Shown here piece by piece: positions 21,691 to 34,257 of a DNA stretch of 64,000 bases. The stretch is from Carposina sasakii (taxonomy: Eukaryota > Arthropoda > Insecta > Lepidoptera > Carposinidae). A program made the position numbers and the translations under genes. A model generated the notes under the pieces. That model was given only the letters and a program-made list of their open reading frames with translations, ran no database searches and was not told the origin of the DNA. Position 1 is the first letter of the stretch. Each line of letters opens with the position of its first letter. The stretch lies in the NCBI GenBank assembly GCA_014607495.2, contig CP053148.1, forward strand, positions 18,476,001 to 18,540,000, read 5' to 3'.

Positions 21691-24600
21691 TAATATTAAT
21701 CCTTGGTGGGTTTTAGATAAAAATAACTTTGACAAATGCGCCGACAAGACGGATGTAGGGTCAATTTATTTATGGGGTCATCTAAATAACCTGCAATATT
21801 ATAACATATGTATCGTTAATAACCCTTCACACTAACTAAGAGCCTTTCCTCTATTCTCTTATTATTGTTACTTCTGCAAGCGTTAACTTAGCGAATGTTA
21901 TTCCATGTTTAGGTGTTTGAACTTTCCCTGATGCTTAACCAGTGTGCTTAGGCGTTTCTGAATACATTGCATGACCCCTTTCGAATCCCCTGGTCTGCCT
22001 CCTCCTCGGTATCTTACCCTTAAGGCAACTGACGTTGATGCGGTACTGCTTCCTAGTCAACAGCAAGACGACTGCATCAACTATTGCATGCTTAGCAACC
22101 GTTCCCACTCGACCAGCGCTTGATCATCAGACACAATACAACCCGGCCCATGACGAGACTTCTAAAGCCTCCCAAAATTATTGAGATAATCAAGCGTCCC
22201 CTATATACCTAGCTCTATGTTAATGTTGTACTTTCAGATCCTGGCAAATCGTTGCAATGTAGCAGAATATGGTACTAATGAGTGTACTCTGCATTTCAGA
22301 GAAGGCAGGTCGGGGCGAGAAAGAGATAGAATGGTGGCGTGTGCATCTTCCCTCCCGCTCGCCGCCACCGTGTCACGTTTGAGCGCCGAGCGCCTGCAGC
22401 CCCGCCTCCCGCCATTGGACCAGAACCTGGACCAGAACTTAGACCTGGACCTCGACATCCCTGTCAGACGGTTTCCGTGTCTGGAACCTACAGTGTTCCT
22501 TCGAACCAGCCATTTTTAGATTAACCTTTAAATACGCTTGTACCGAGCGCGTCCGCATTGTGATGTAAATAAGAACCAGCTTCCCTACGCTTCGAACACT
22601 TTCTCCATTTTGAACACATGTGTATTATTAGGAACGCGTCAAAGTCAATAATAGGCCTATAAGAAAATAACAAGTTCTCGCTCCAGCCGAGGGGGACATT
22701 GTAGTTACACGTTATGGACACGATCCAGGCATTATACTTTTCCGGGCAAAGTGCATTCCCCTTGGGTCCGATGAATAGCTTCACGATTTCTATTCTGCTT
22801 TTTAGAAATTGAAGCATCTCCGCGCTTTACAGAAGAACATCGGGAGTTCAGTTTGCTCGAAGCGTAATATCACGGTACCGAATAATGACCACAAAACCCA
22901 GGACTTGCGAGAAATCAATTGATAAAAAAATCATGAAAATGCCAAAAAGGTGATTCGTATCCGAGTCTGTTATTAATGGTTAATCAGGCCTCCTCTACGT
23001 GTTGTATATGTTATAGACATAATGTTCTAGATGTTTAAATGTGGCGAGGAAACTTGCATTTACGTGTCATACCTACTATAGATTATATTACATAGTGGAC
23101 AGTGGACCGGATGGAAACGAACTCTTACAATCTCTTCCAGCTTCAATTAAAAATGGATTCCAAACGTCTTGCTTTCTGAAAAATGGTTTATAATCTAAAT
23201 TGGATAAGATTGATTGTATATCTAATTAAAATTTGAGAATGATAGCGCCAAGTCCACTTCGATTTATTTAAACATAAATAAACTCATTTATATTACCATT
23301 ATTTTCTCATCAAACATGACATTGCTAAGAGCAGTTGCATAATATTCTACATTTAAGTTTTTATAATAATAAATAAAAGGCACTATACTGTAATGTCTCG
23401 TAAACACAATGATTGTGTCTTTATACAAGTCGGCCTGTGCCACTTAATGGATAAGCCACCAGTTTCGTACCGGTCCATAGTTCATATTCAATGTTTACTC
23501 AGATTGTTAAGGCTCGGAACGTTTCTATAGGAATCTAAGATGTATAACTTGAAATTGTCTTTATGTCCCCCGATCCCAAGTGTATGCGCTCGCGTCGTTG
23601 CTTAGCCTCGGATCCCAAGTCAGGGTCTAAACGCAATGCTCGTACCTTCTCTCGCACTATCCTATAGCCCTGTATTATTTTATTTGATATTAATTATGTA
23701 ATAGACGGTTGTGAGGCATAGATATAGCATTCTATCTAAAGCAATTCGAACAGATTTATAACGGAATGATATTGAATTAGTTAGTTTGTAATAACCATTC
23801 TACATATCTACTACTGTAAATGTATACTTATATGTTTGTTATAGTTTCTACTTTGTTGTTGTACAGACTGACTTCAAATTCGATTGCAGACCTGATGTCG
23901 ATTACTGCGTTCTTATATTATAATGATAATGTTCCAGTATAATCTATTTGTTGGTGTTCAAATGTATTAGATATTTAAGTAAAGCCGTCAGTGTACGTCA
24001 GTCTGTCTTTTTATGGGGATTGGAGATGGTGAGAAAACTTTATTGAAATAAGATTTCATTCGAGGATTGGGAGCCAGTGTATATAACTACACGTTTTACA
24101 AGCTTCAGGCTGTAACCGTGGCCTATCCCAGTTTCCTCACTAACTCTGACCCCTTAATAATTGTGTTATTTATTAATTAATTATCGATAATTACGTAGGT
24201 ATAGTCACATCCAAATAATTTTTATCATATCATTAAAACACATTTCATAGCGTATAACATCTAGAAAAGACATAATATTTATTAGATTAGTGTAGAGTTA
24301 GTGTTAGAAGTAAGGGCCGCCCTTTTGGGCTTGTAATTATTTTTTGAATGCTCAGAATAATAATTGTAATCCGCGTGATCTCGGCATGTTCATTATCAGT
24401 CACTAGTTTTCCGTTTGCCTTTGACTGTAGAACCGAAATTCGAAACTACCCTATCTTGTCGAACTAATCTGACCGGTATAACCGCCCGTAAGATTAAGTG
24501 AATGTTATTCAATGTAATTATATCAAATTTGATGTTATAATAATAAGTCACGTACATAAAAATAATAGTATTAGTGTGGTGCAAGGTTGTAGCCTAGCGT

Positions 24601-24813
24601 CTGTATTCTAGGGGTACTTGAAGTGAGTGTCAATTACAGCGTAGTTATTAAAAGCGGAAAGCCGTGATCGTGTATTTGAGCTAAAAAAAAAAGAGATTCT
24701 TTGTAGATATCTGAGCCGAAACGAAAAGCAAGTTGTCGGCAGAAATTGGAATCGAAAAGCAATCACAGTTAAGTTATTTGAGCCTAATATAATTCAAAGT
24801 ACTGTTTTTTAAC
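21691..24813. other. Intergenic region, no recognised gene
   Basis: The only part unlike the background is 22230-22500, which is GC-rich and has open frames on both strands. It contains an acceptor-like TTTCAG at 22234-22239 and a short proline/leucine-rich coding possibility (DQNLDQNLDLDLDIPV), itself a product of short tandem repetition of GGACCAGAAC. I cannot link it to a gene. I see nothing between 22520 and 24810. Confidence 0.4.
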
Positions 24814-25610
24814 TCGATCAGCCATAAAAGAAGGTAACGTTGTTGAGTAGATCAGCCATAACAGTAAAGCTCTTGAGTAGATCAGCCATAGCAATACAGT
24901 TATTGAGTACATCAGCCATGACAGTATAGTTATAAGTAGATCAGCCATAACAATACACTACAGCTATTGAGTAGATCAGCTATAACAATACAGTATAGCT
25001 ATTGAGTAGATCAGCCATAACAATTCAGTTATTGAGTCGATCAGCCCTAACAGTAAAGTTAATAAGTACATCAGCCATGACAGTATAGTTATAAGTAATC
25101 ATCAGCCATAACAATACAGTACAGTTATTGAGTAGATCAGCCATAACAATTCAGTTATTGAGTCGATCAGCCATAACAGTAAAGTTATTGAGTAGATCAG
25201 CCATAACAATACAGTTATTGAGTCGATCAGCCATAACAGTAAAGTTATTGAGTAGATCGGCCATAACAATTCAGTTATTGAGTCGATCAGCCATAACAGT
25301 AAAGTTATTGAGTAGATCAGCCATAACAATACAGTTATTGAGTCGATCAGCCATAACAGTAAAGTTATTGAGTAGATCAGCCAATAACAATACAGTTATT
25401 GAGTCGATCAGCCATAACAGTAAAGTTATTGAGTAGATCAGCCATAACAATACAGTTATTGAGTCGATCAGCCATAACAGTAAAGTTATTGAGTAGATCA
25501 GCCATAACAATACAGTTATTGAGTCGATCAGCCATAACAGTAAAGTTATTGAGTAGATCAGCCAATAACAATACAGTTATTGAGTAGATCAAAAGTAAAG
25601 TTATTAAATC
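24814..25610. repeat. Satellite array: 30-bp unit, 60-bp higher-order repeat
   Basis: About 26 tandem copies of a 30-bp unit of the form GTAGATCAGCCATAAC-AATACAGTTATTGA. In the centre the unit alternates strictly between an A form (GTAGATC...CAATACAG) and a B form (GTCGATC...CAGTAAAG), giving a 60-bp higher-order unit. Both edges are degenerate, with indels and unit variants before 25120. Because 30 is divisible by three, long artificial open frames run through the array on both strands; they are not genes. Confidence 0.95.
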
Positions 25611-26074
25611 AAATCCATGATTAGTAAATATAATAATTATAATCACATAATTATAATAACTATTACCTATCACAGTAGAGTTTTTGAGACGATGAGAAGT
25701 TCTTTGACTCAGTAGCGAGCAAATCAAGAATACAGAACTAGTCTATGCTGGGAATTCAAATAAAGTTAATAAACATAAATGTGTAGATAAATGTTGAGCC
25801 CTATTTAGTACAATTCAATTACATAAGCGAAATGAAATATAGAATTTTGATTACCTTCTAAGAATTAAATGATATTTGTGCAGGCTACATATATGCCGAT
25901 TTATTGCATTATTCGTAATTTATATAGACAATGTTCTGCAGTAGATACTCTACAGTCATGCACCACACCTTGTAAATCCGCAGTAATGGAATCCGAGGCT
26001 GTAATGACGAGCTCGTAAATGTTAAATGTCCCCGTAAAGTGTGTTGAAAGTGTATTCAGAGGTGTTGAATCCAG

Positions 26075-26225
26075 TGTTGCTCGGGTCCGGCGGCGCACGA
26101 CTCGAGCCGGACTAGTGCGCCCGAGGGAACCCGAGCGGGCCCGAGCGCGCCCGAGGTTACCCGAGCGGGCCCGAAGGCGGCCCCGCACGGCCGGGGCTTG
26201 CCGGACCCGGCCGAGCTGCACAAGA
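26075..26225. repeat. CpG-rich tandem CCCGAG repeat
   Basis: GAACCCGAGCGGGCCCGAGC, then GCGCCCGAGGTTACCCGAGC and GGGCCCGAAGG. Short, imperfect, strongly CpG-rich repetition in AT-rich DNA. It may be an unmethylated regulatory patch or a simple GC-rich minisatellite. Confidence 0.55.
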
Positions 26226-27213
26226 GAGCGTCTCAACAAAACGTGCTGTGAAGATGTGAATTTTTAGAAGATATGAACACTGGACATTTTCAAATGTTGT
26301 ATGCTATAGACATGAGATTAGTAATATTGTGAATTACTCATGTTGGCCAAAATTGTAGTAACGCCACGTTCATTAAGGCGTATTATGATTTTCGCTCAGT
26401 ATTATTAGTTGATACTCAAGAGCAGGCGGCGCCGGCTCATTGCCCGCCGCCCTCAGTAACCTCCACTACACGAATCTCGCGAACATTGTGTTTATTATAC
26501 TGTCGAAATTGTTAAATTCAAAATTAACGTAGATAGACAAACCCGCATAACTTTTCTATTTACTTGAAATCATCTCGTAGTTAGGATGGAGTTGGCAAGT
26601 TTTAAATTTATCAAGAAGTCTGAAAATGTCCGTTATGTATAACTGACTGTATTTAATATGGTCTTTAGAAAAACAACTGTAATTGGTAATTTTATCTGTA
26701 AATTTCGATTTAATTTAAGATTTATAGTTAGGTGATATCTGCAACTTTTACCTTGAGTGGTGTCTGTATATCTAAATTGTTATATATAGATATATGTATA
26801 TACATATTATAAATATATTTTTTGCTTGAATGGTTTCGGCTAAGGGACGATTGAGGGCGTGTCGACTGTGTGGACTTTGAAACCTAGACCTCCCGAGTAC
26901 ATCCCGTGTCAATTTTATAATCTTACTTAACTATTGTGTGCCTATTCTACAGATATATCAGCTTTATCGCGTATTTTTGCGCTTGTTCCGACGCGACTCT
27001 CGCGTCTAGCCAACAATGTTGACTAGTTTATTAAATGCGTTGTGCTTCACGCTGCAAACTGCAAATATATCGAAAAGCATGTAGGTATTGGACACGTGTG
27101 TAAAATGTAACTAATCAAGCCTTTTATCATTTAATTGGAAACGGTTTTCTCAATTCTTCACCAGAGTTGTCAAATGCCAAATGCATTCAGCTACATATTT
27201 CAGTATAGAGGAA

Positions 27214-27304
27214 AAAGAATGGGACAACGTGATAAGTTATCACGTTGTCTCATTCTTTTCTTTCAGTGTAGTTAGTTATCACTGATAACTAACTACACTG
27301 AAAG
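27214..27304. repeat. Two adjacent 45-bp palindromes
   Basis: 27214-27258 is a 22-base arm, one spacer base and a 22-base complementary arm (AAAGAATGGGACAACGTGAT...), with one G/T mismatch. One base later, 27260-27304 is a second palindrome of the same geometry and perfect (CTTTCAGTGTAGTTAGTTAT...). Each could form a hairpin or cruciform. No coding. Confidence 0.85.
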
Positions 27305-27748
27305 CTTATCATGGATGTTGCACTGTGAAAGTCAGGTTTATTCTAAAGAACATTTACAAAATATAAATTATCGTGGCAATATTTAGAAAAATTTACAATT
27401 TACTAAATATTAATATGTATTTACATAGCAATATTTTTTGTTTACATAACGTATGCCAGCAGTACCTACAATATCCGAAGCATATTTTTTCCCGGAAAAT
27501 TATAAATGATAGTACAATATTGTTTCTTGTAGTACTGCAAAGGCGTGTTGAAACACTTGTAACAACTAAACAGGACATCACTAAGACTTTGACGGACAAT
27601 GCCACCAGACCCCGTTATCGGGTGAAGAATGATTGTCTGCGCATTTACTCTCTAAGCAGTGACAAACTCCTGTTTCAAGTACGCTGACTTGCATTGTTTA
27701 GTCTTAGTCTACCTAGGCCTTACATTTACATACATACATACATAATAA

Positions 27749-28612
27749 TCACGCCTCTTTCCCGGAGGGGTAGGCAGAGATCACGGATCTCCATTTGCTA
27801 CGATCCTGACACACCTCTTTCGCTTCATCTACTTTCATGATATTCTTCATGCACGCTCGTCGGTTTAGGGTACTCTTGACCTGACCTTTCTTTAGAATTT
27901 CACCAATTTGATCGGTGAAAGTCCGGCGAGGTCTTCCCCTTCCAACCCTTCCATCCACTCTTCCGTTGTACACTTTCTTTGTCAGTCTACTTTCACTCAT
28001 CCTCTCCACATGCCCAAACCACCTCAACATACCCTTCTCAATCTTCGTCACCACGTCCTCAATTATACCACACTTCTTTCTGATCACCTCATTTCTTATC
28101 CTATCTTTCAAAGTGACTCCACACATACTTCTCAATGCTCTCATTTCCACTGCATTCACTTGACTTTGATGTTTTGGTTTCTGCCATACCCAACTTTCAC
28201 TTCCATACATAAGAGTCGGCACCAAAACACCTCTATGAACAGCCAGACGTGCCGCTTGCGACACTTTCTGGCTACTCATAAAAGAATTAAGTGCCCCATT
28301 CACCCGATTCCCAGCATTCACTCTCCTTGCAATATCTTTGTCATGCTTACCATCCCTTGTAAACAAAGTCCCCAGATACACGAATTCAGTCACTTGCTCC
28401 AATCTTTCTTCGCCAATCATTATTTTGCAATTCGCCAATACCTCATCCTTTTCAAAAACCATCACTATCGTCTTACTTACATTCATCTTCATCCCTTTAC
28501 TTTCAAATGATCCATGCATTTTTGTTACCATCTCCTGCAACTCCTCCTCCGAAGACGCAAGCAAAACCATGTCATCGACATAGAGAAGGCATTTGACAAG
28601 TAACTCATTCAT
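27749..28612 (-). pseudogene. RTE-like LINE reverse transcriptase, 5'-truncated
   Basis: A 287-codon open frame encodes the second half of a non-LTR retrotransposon reverse transcriptase. It begins just before the catalytic YVDDMVLLASS motif (palm, metal-binding DD) and continues through a VYLGTLFTRDGKHDKDIARR thumb-like block, the MYGSESWVWQKP region and MLRWFGHVERM. It ends ...DRSKWRSVISAYPSGKEA, the usual C-terminus of this LINE group. Endonuclease and the first RT motifs are missing: a standard 5' truncation near 28615. The 3' end is marked by a (TACA)n tail at 27725-27747. The frame is still open, so the insertion is fairly young. A 3' fragment of the same element is at 44248-44337. Confidence 0.8.
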
Positions 28613-29017
28613 TCTTAGAACACAAACATCTTAACTTACATTTGGCGTAACAAAAAAGATAAAGTTTACATGCTACTTTTTACATTCGTCGTATGTAAAA
28701 GAAACTTGTGGGACGATAAGGCTCGTGTATAGCGATATTATTACTGTTTGCAGACACATAACGTAAAGCGATACACAAAGCATGATTTATCAACGAAGAA
28801 AAACACCTAACGAATGTGACAAAATTAATCCTACTAGACATTATAAATTGAGAACCGTTAAAAGTTTTGGAGTAGTATTAGAAGCACCGTAGCACGAGTA
28901 TGATTTAATTCGACGTCGATTGCGTATTTCTGTGCAGCAAACTTATCACGTAGCAACGTTAGTGGCACGTTTGTGACACACGTCACTACGCCAGAACTAC
29001 AGATTAATGCCTCGAGC

Positions 29018-29200
29018 ACACCGGATGCGTATGCGTACACGTAAGCGTACACTTACACGTACCTCTGACTTTAATGTATGAACTGTCACCGCTTGACGTC
29101 TATGCTTACGTCTACGCATACGCATCCGATCTGCCCGTGCCTATACAGTTCCATGCATTACAACTGAGAGGTACGTGTACGTCTACGCGTGTTTACATAG
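29018..29200. repeat. Imperfect inverted-repeat element
   Basis: CGGATGCGTATGCGTA (29023 on) faces TACGCATACGCATCCG (29112-29127). Outside these, ACGTACCTCTGAC...ATGAACTGT faces ACAGTTCCATGCAT...GAGAGGTACGT, so the complements are nested out of order. Probably two overlapping MITE ends. Confidence 0.5.
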
Positions 29201-29226
29201 CGGGGACAGATAAAAATGATGAGTGA

Positions 29227-29330
29227 TAAGTTGCTAGCTCATTGCCTGAGGGAATGTAAGTTCCTTAGTCGACTCTTACGACATGCACGGAAGGAGATGC
29301 AGCTTGATGTATTCTAGCCTTCACAGCAAC
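29227..29330 (+). repeat. Interspersed repeat with ACGACATGCACGGAAGGAG
   Basis: Second copy of the sequence described at 12155-12260: AAGTTGCTAGCTCATTGCCT..., CTCTTACGACATGCACGGAA, GGAGATGCAGCT. Confidence 0.5.
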
Positions 29331-29370
29331 TATATAGTCAGTGATTTTCAATGTTATCAGACAGAACAAA

Positions 29371-29494
29371 CAGTGGGGTAATCACGAACCTTTTTACGCG
29401 GCGTAACGTTAGCGACTCGCTAGCAAAATCTATGTGATTTGACAGTTGGACGATAACGTAACGGACTATCGAGAGGTTCGTGCTTACCCCTCTG
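29371..29494 (+). mobile_element. Small MITE with CAGTGGGGTAA ends, copy 1
   Basis: Starts CAGTGGGGTAATCACGAACC and ends GGTTCGTGCTTACCCCTCTG. The same 120-odd bases occur in opposite orientation at 36795-36917. The CAG(T/A)GGGG ends suggest the hAT superfamily, but the flanks show no 8-bp duplication here. Confidence 0.7.
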
Positions 29495-29974
29495 TTGACA
29501 TTGTACACGGTGCCTCCAATACCTATTCTAAAACGTTACAAAAACCTCAGACCATTTCTCTATCACTTGCTTCCTCTCCGTCCAGGCTAAAGCGTGTTCA
29601 TATTGTCATAAACCCACTAAACTCAGTATATCATGTCATATTCACAAATTCTATAAAGTATTGGCGCAGCAGGAAAAATCACAATTTAATACATGCTTAT
29701 TTTTACAAACATTTTCACGCGTAACATGTTTCATAAAAGTAACATTATTTTCATAAAAGTAACCGTTTCGTTCCGGCTGGATCGCTTAATGTAATTTTTA
29801 CAAGGTACTTTTACAATACTTAGTTTGGTGTAATATGAAAAAAAAATCACAATAATTAAAAAGTAACTAGTGCTAAACTCCGCTATGAGCTTGTTGATTA
29901 TTTCGAATAAACCTACAATGTAATAATTATTCGTTACCCTAACGTATCCGCTCACGTAAAGCTATGATTTCTGA

Positions 29975-30010
29975 GGATAGCGGTGCCGTAATATCGCGGT
30001 ACCGCTATCC
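29975..30010. repeat. Short GC-rich hairpin
   Basis: GGATAGCGGTGCCG, an 8-base loop, then CGGTACCGCTATCC: a 14-bp stem with one mismatch in AT-rich surroundings. It could be a stem of a folded RNA or the core of an old MITE. Confidence 0.5.
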
Positions 30011-32246
30011 CAGGATACTGAAGCTTTAGCTAGGTTAAGGCGCCGCGGACATTACGTGACTACATTGTATCGACTAACTATCCTCTTACAAAGCATTAAA
30101 TAAGGATTTATAATATTAAGAGCTTTTCGACTAGTATACTTACAAAAATGATGAGATCTTATGATATTTGAATTTTTCGCGATAATTTATTATATTTAAT
30201 ATCCATCCAGTATTATTAGATACGTAGGTTTAACGGTGGACTATGCTATTGTCTAGCTCCTATAGTTAACGTAACATAAGTTTACTAATTGGCCAATGGT
30301 AACCTTTGATTTACTGATTTATGGTAGCTTGGTCTTGGTCCCGTATAAGGGTCCGTCTGCTTTTCCCACTCGTGCGGTTGTCTGTATATTTGCGAGATTG
30401 ATCGGGTGTGCGTCTGTATTCCAAAACTTAAATATGTTTGGATATCGCTTGTATTATAAAATTGATAATTAAAATTTTTCATAAAATCGGAACTTGCCTT
30501 GCTAATGCTTTTGAGTTTTGGAATGCAAAGCTATCGATATGTGATTAAATATAAACAAATAAAGTATTAAGGTTCGTCTTAAATCGTTTGTCAACGTTTT
30601 ACGGTAAGGAAAATAAATAGAACAGTATATCGGCCATAAAAGAGCACATTTTTATTATTATAGGTCATCAGTATTGGAAAGTGGTTTATAAATTTCAACT
30701 CAACTATTTATACATCAAATATAAAATCGATATGGATTATCCTCTCTAAACGGGATTACCACAATATGCTAGTAATTATACAAAGAATTTGAAAATCGAT
30801 TTAAAAACCATTTTTGGCTGGCCGTTTATGCTTAGTATCTAACAAATTTTGTTGGATAACAATACATAGAACAATACTATACAAGAATCAGACAAGAGAA
30901 AAAGATAATAGTGTTTCTGAAAATTTGCCTTGCAAAGAAGAAGAACACTAGTTTGTTAAAATCGAGACTATATAAAATCACATTCGAACCGTATTGGGAC
31001 CAAGAGCTAGTAAGAAAAGTCGTGTCAGATTTATAAACACTAAACTAAGTAAAGACTGTTTTAAACTAAATATCAAAGAAAGTTCTTATGAGTCCTCTCA
31101 AAATCTGGTTAGTTATTTTAAATTGTTATGTACGGTACTTTTGATATATTTAACTTATTTGCGTCTAGTATTTAAACTAAGGGAAAATAAGAAAATCGTT
31201 AACTGTTGAGCGAACGGTCGTGTTTATAAATTGAATGGCGAAATGCGTCGTAGGCGTGAGAGGCGGTAGAGATTGGAAATGTTTACGTGATTACAAATGA
31301 CGCACGAGTGACAAATAATCGGAAAATATTCAAGTTCGATTGTTTTCAGTGTTAGTGAACAAAAGGGCTTCTGAAGTACGATACTGTAACGCGGTTAAAT
31401 TGATATGTAAAAACGTCGGACAGATAATTTGGATTTAGCATCTTTCGGTACATACTACTCTGATTTCAGGAAACATACGTCGTAAACATTCTAAGTGTCG
31501 ATTTTTCCATTAGTCAGATAGCCAATATGAAGGATAAAGTTGAACCTGTCTGCACTCGTATTTCGATGAAGTTGAAGAAGAATGACTCTCTTGGAAAAAT
31601 CGGCCCTTAATCACAATTTACCGCCTCGTAGATTTAGAAAATACGCACCTAATAGTAGAATCAGACATTATTGTGTTACATATTTTGAATATTTAAGGGG
31701 GGATAAATCGTATGAAATTTCAGAACGACAAAAAATCTTTTTAAAACTTAATCGTCCGATTCTACTTTTAGTACCTACTTACACAAGTAATTATTTTAGA
31801 AAATCGAGTCGGCACACCTACTTTCCCTTACCTTACCATATTTCTCTTATATCGAAGGTACAGATAACTTAACTATTTATATATTTTGACTTACTCGCGG
31901 TCTGGGACCAGCGAGCCAATTTTGCTAACATTAAAATCTGAGTCAGACTTATTATGCTTTTATCTTATAACGATATTTTATATTTTTCGCACATAGTTTA
32001 ATTAATGTACTTTCTGTCTCTTTCTTAAAGCCACAGCCTAAATTGAAACATAATATTATGCCAACATCTTGAGTCGCTGTTATAAATTATTTTTAAAGAA
32101 ATTCAAACGATGTGTACAGAAGATATTGAAATGTGTCGGCATACTACTTGTAGACTGATATTTGCCAAATATTAAGTATACCTTTGTATTGGTTACATCA
32201 CAGAAGTTTCTTCGCGTTAATAATATACACATTTTAACGCGCAATT

Positions 32247-32400
32247 ACAGTAACAGAAGGGGTATGTTTATTTATAACCCATTATAGAGAACCTGCGGGG
32301 CAAACATGAAACTCGAAATAAAATGTTTATTTTTCAGATTGTGTGTTAACAATATTCACTGAACATTCCTATATTCGAATATGTCCACACAATTTGGAAA
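32247..32400 (+). repeat. Degenerate copy of the TATACAGGGTGTAAC MITE
   Basis: Retains AAGGGGTATGTT...ATAACCCATTATAGAGAACC and TGAAACTCGAAAT in family order. The right end is unrecognisable. Confidence 0.4.
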
Positions 32401-33640
32401 AATAAATAAAAATAAATAAATAAAGAGCACCTAAGGTTAGACTCGATTTAAATATGACATTTGACAATGTATGACATATCTGCCAAATTTAGTGCATGTT
32501 TAGCTTAAACAATGTTTAAATTCTTTTGTAATAACACGGTAAATTTTTAGTTAGTTAGAATTTTATGGACTGCTTTTCTATATTGGATTATTCATGGCAT
32601 TTCTTTTGATATACCTATACTTCAAGTTACACACTGTAAAAAAAACTTGAATGTAGTAAGAGTGTTTGTCTGGGGTTGATACGTGCTTTTTAAATCCCAG
32701 AACTTTATGGTGTTCAAGCCCAACAGAATTAAATATAGGTAGTAAAGTTATAACTGCTCCATGGATCGTGTTACACGATTTGTATTAACATACACAAGTG
32801 GAAGTGGGAATTTAAACAGTTTAACAAATACCTAAAATATTAACTTTAAATTAAACTGAATCGATACTTTTTTTATTTTATAATAACAACCATATTACAA
32901 TATATATTGTATTTATTTATAGACATATTTAGTTATGTGACAGGTCCCTACACCGTGCATTAGTAAAGATCGAAAAATTCGTGGATCTCTAAGGATTAAT
33001 TGTATTCATACAATTACAATCTAGTAAACTGAAAACTTGTAGTATTTCAATTGTCAATTAGACAGCATTGTTTAATTTTTCTCAAATGGTCAGCTTAAAG
33101 TAATGGTATTTAAAAAAATACGTCTAATAACAACGAAAGAAAGAGACAAAGTAATATCCAAGTAGATAGTATATTGAGAGTAGGATACTCTCGTGACATA
33201 TACCTCGCAGTATGTTAGCAAAATTGTGGCTCTGAATGGTAATTCAAAATGGCGGAGCTATAGCAGTTGAGGTTTCAGAATTCATGAAGTCGCACGTGTA
33301 AATTATTACGATACGTATACTTTGTGTACATTTTAGTGGGAGTTCCATTCGTAGTTCTGTGTAAGTCGAAATAAATTATTAGTTTAAACGTGAATGTGTT
33401 TTATTATTTTACGCCTATATACAGAGTTTGATCTGCGTGAAGCTTAAACCCTATAAAAGCAATGCGCTAATAATTCGGAAGCTACCCTCGGATTGCACTT
33501 GCACTAACTACAATCTAACCTAGCCATCGCCATGCACCTATAAAAAAAAGTTGTAAACCACTAATTATTATGCGAATTAACTACGACTACTACTGCGCTA
33601 ATTTTATGAAATTAGTAATTAGTAAACCACTAATTATTAT

Positions 33641-33724
33641 GAACCTCTAAAATCCAACCATTACTTACACACATTAACTACCCTCTACTACTCGGTTAAT
33701 TCATGTGTTGGATTTTAGAGGTTC
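33641..33724. mobile_element. Miniature inverted-repeat element, 84 bp
   Basis: GAACCTCTAAAATCCAAC (33641-33658) and GTTGGATTTTAGAGGTTC (33707-33724) are perfect 18-base inverted ends. Just upstream, the segment AAACCACTAATTATTATG occurs twice (33555 and 33623), a local direct duplication. Confidence 0.6.
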
Positions 33725-34257
33725 AAGTGGACAAGATTCTTTTGACATGTATCGTCTTGCATGCTATCTCTCGAGTGCCTGTTGGCAATTATGAGTTATC
33801 AGATCCGAGGGTCAGTGGAGTGTAGGGCCCGGTTGCACCCATAGTATGGAGAATGAAAAAATGTACAGACAGTCACAAAGTTGAGCTTAGGCCTTGCGTG
33901 TTTATATGGTCACACAAGTGCAAAATTGAGCTTACACCGCGCGGCCTACACACAATATTATCGAAAACGATCAATACTGAACCAGTGCATCATTTCTTAC
34001 GTTACATACCAGCATAATAATAATATTCCCGAGTTAGTATGAGGATTTTGTATAAAAAAAAAACATGGATTCTTAAAAATATATTATGTATTTACACCCT
34101 CCCTAAAACCGACAACAAATCTTCTAGTTTCATTACAAATATTTCGATATCGATAAAAAAAATTAAATCTATTCACTATCAAAGTTATTTCTCTCATCTC
34201 TATTTAGTAATGGTGTTCAAGTTAATTAAATATTTATACAGTGTTACAAAATATGCA

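Larger units (their letters stand above)
25611..27710. other. Intergenic region with GC-rich patch and twin palindromes
   Basis: Holds a CpG-rich, internally repeated patch (26075-26225) built on CCCGAGCGGG-like words and two adjacent palindromes at 27214-27304. The open frames at 25901-26267 are by-products of the GC-rich repeat. I recognise no gene. Confidence 0.45.
28620..34257. other. Intergenic, repeat-bearing region
   Basis: Contains inverted-repeat elements at 29018-29200, 29371-29494, 29975-30010 and 33641-33724, an interspersed repeat at 29227-29330, and a degenerate MITE near 32247-32400. I see no gene in 30020-32240 or 32420-33550. The small open frames there have no similarity and AT-rich codons. 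Confidence 0.5.

Noticed and set aside
24814..25610. CRISPR-like regularly spaced repeat
   Set aside because: There are no unique spacers, the units are directly tandem, and the genome is eukaryotic.
25102..25727. Long open frames of about 100 codons on both strands with repeated SRSAIT or LLWLI motifs
   Set aside because: They are an arithmetic effect of a 30-bp satellite unit (divisible by three) and not proteins.
25901..26267. Arginine-rich open frames on both strands
   Set aside because: Caused by the CCCGAG GC-rich repeat; no similarity, splice context or start signals.
27908..28583. Plus-strand open frame of 200 codons
   Set aside because: Antisense of the RTE-like reverse transcriptase; low-complexity His/Ser-rich product.
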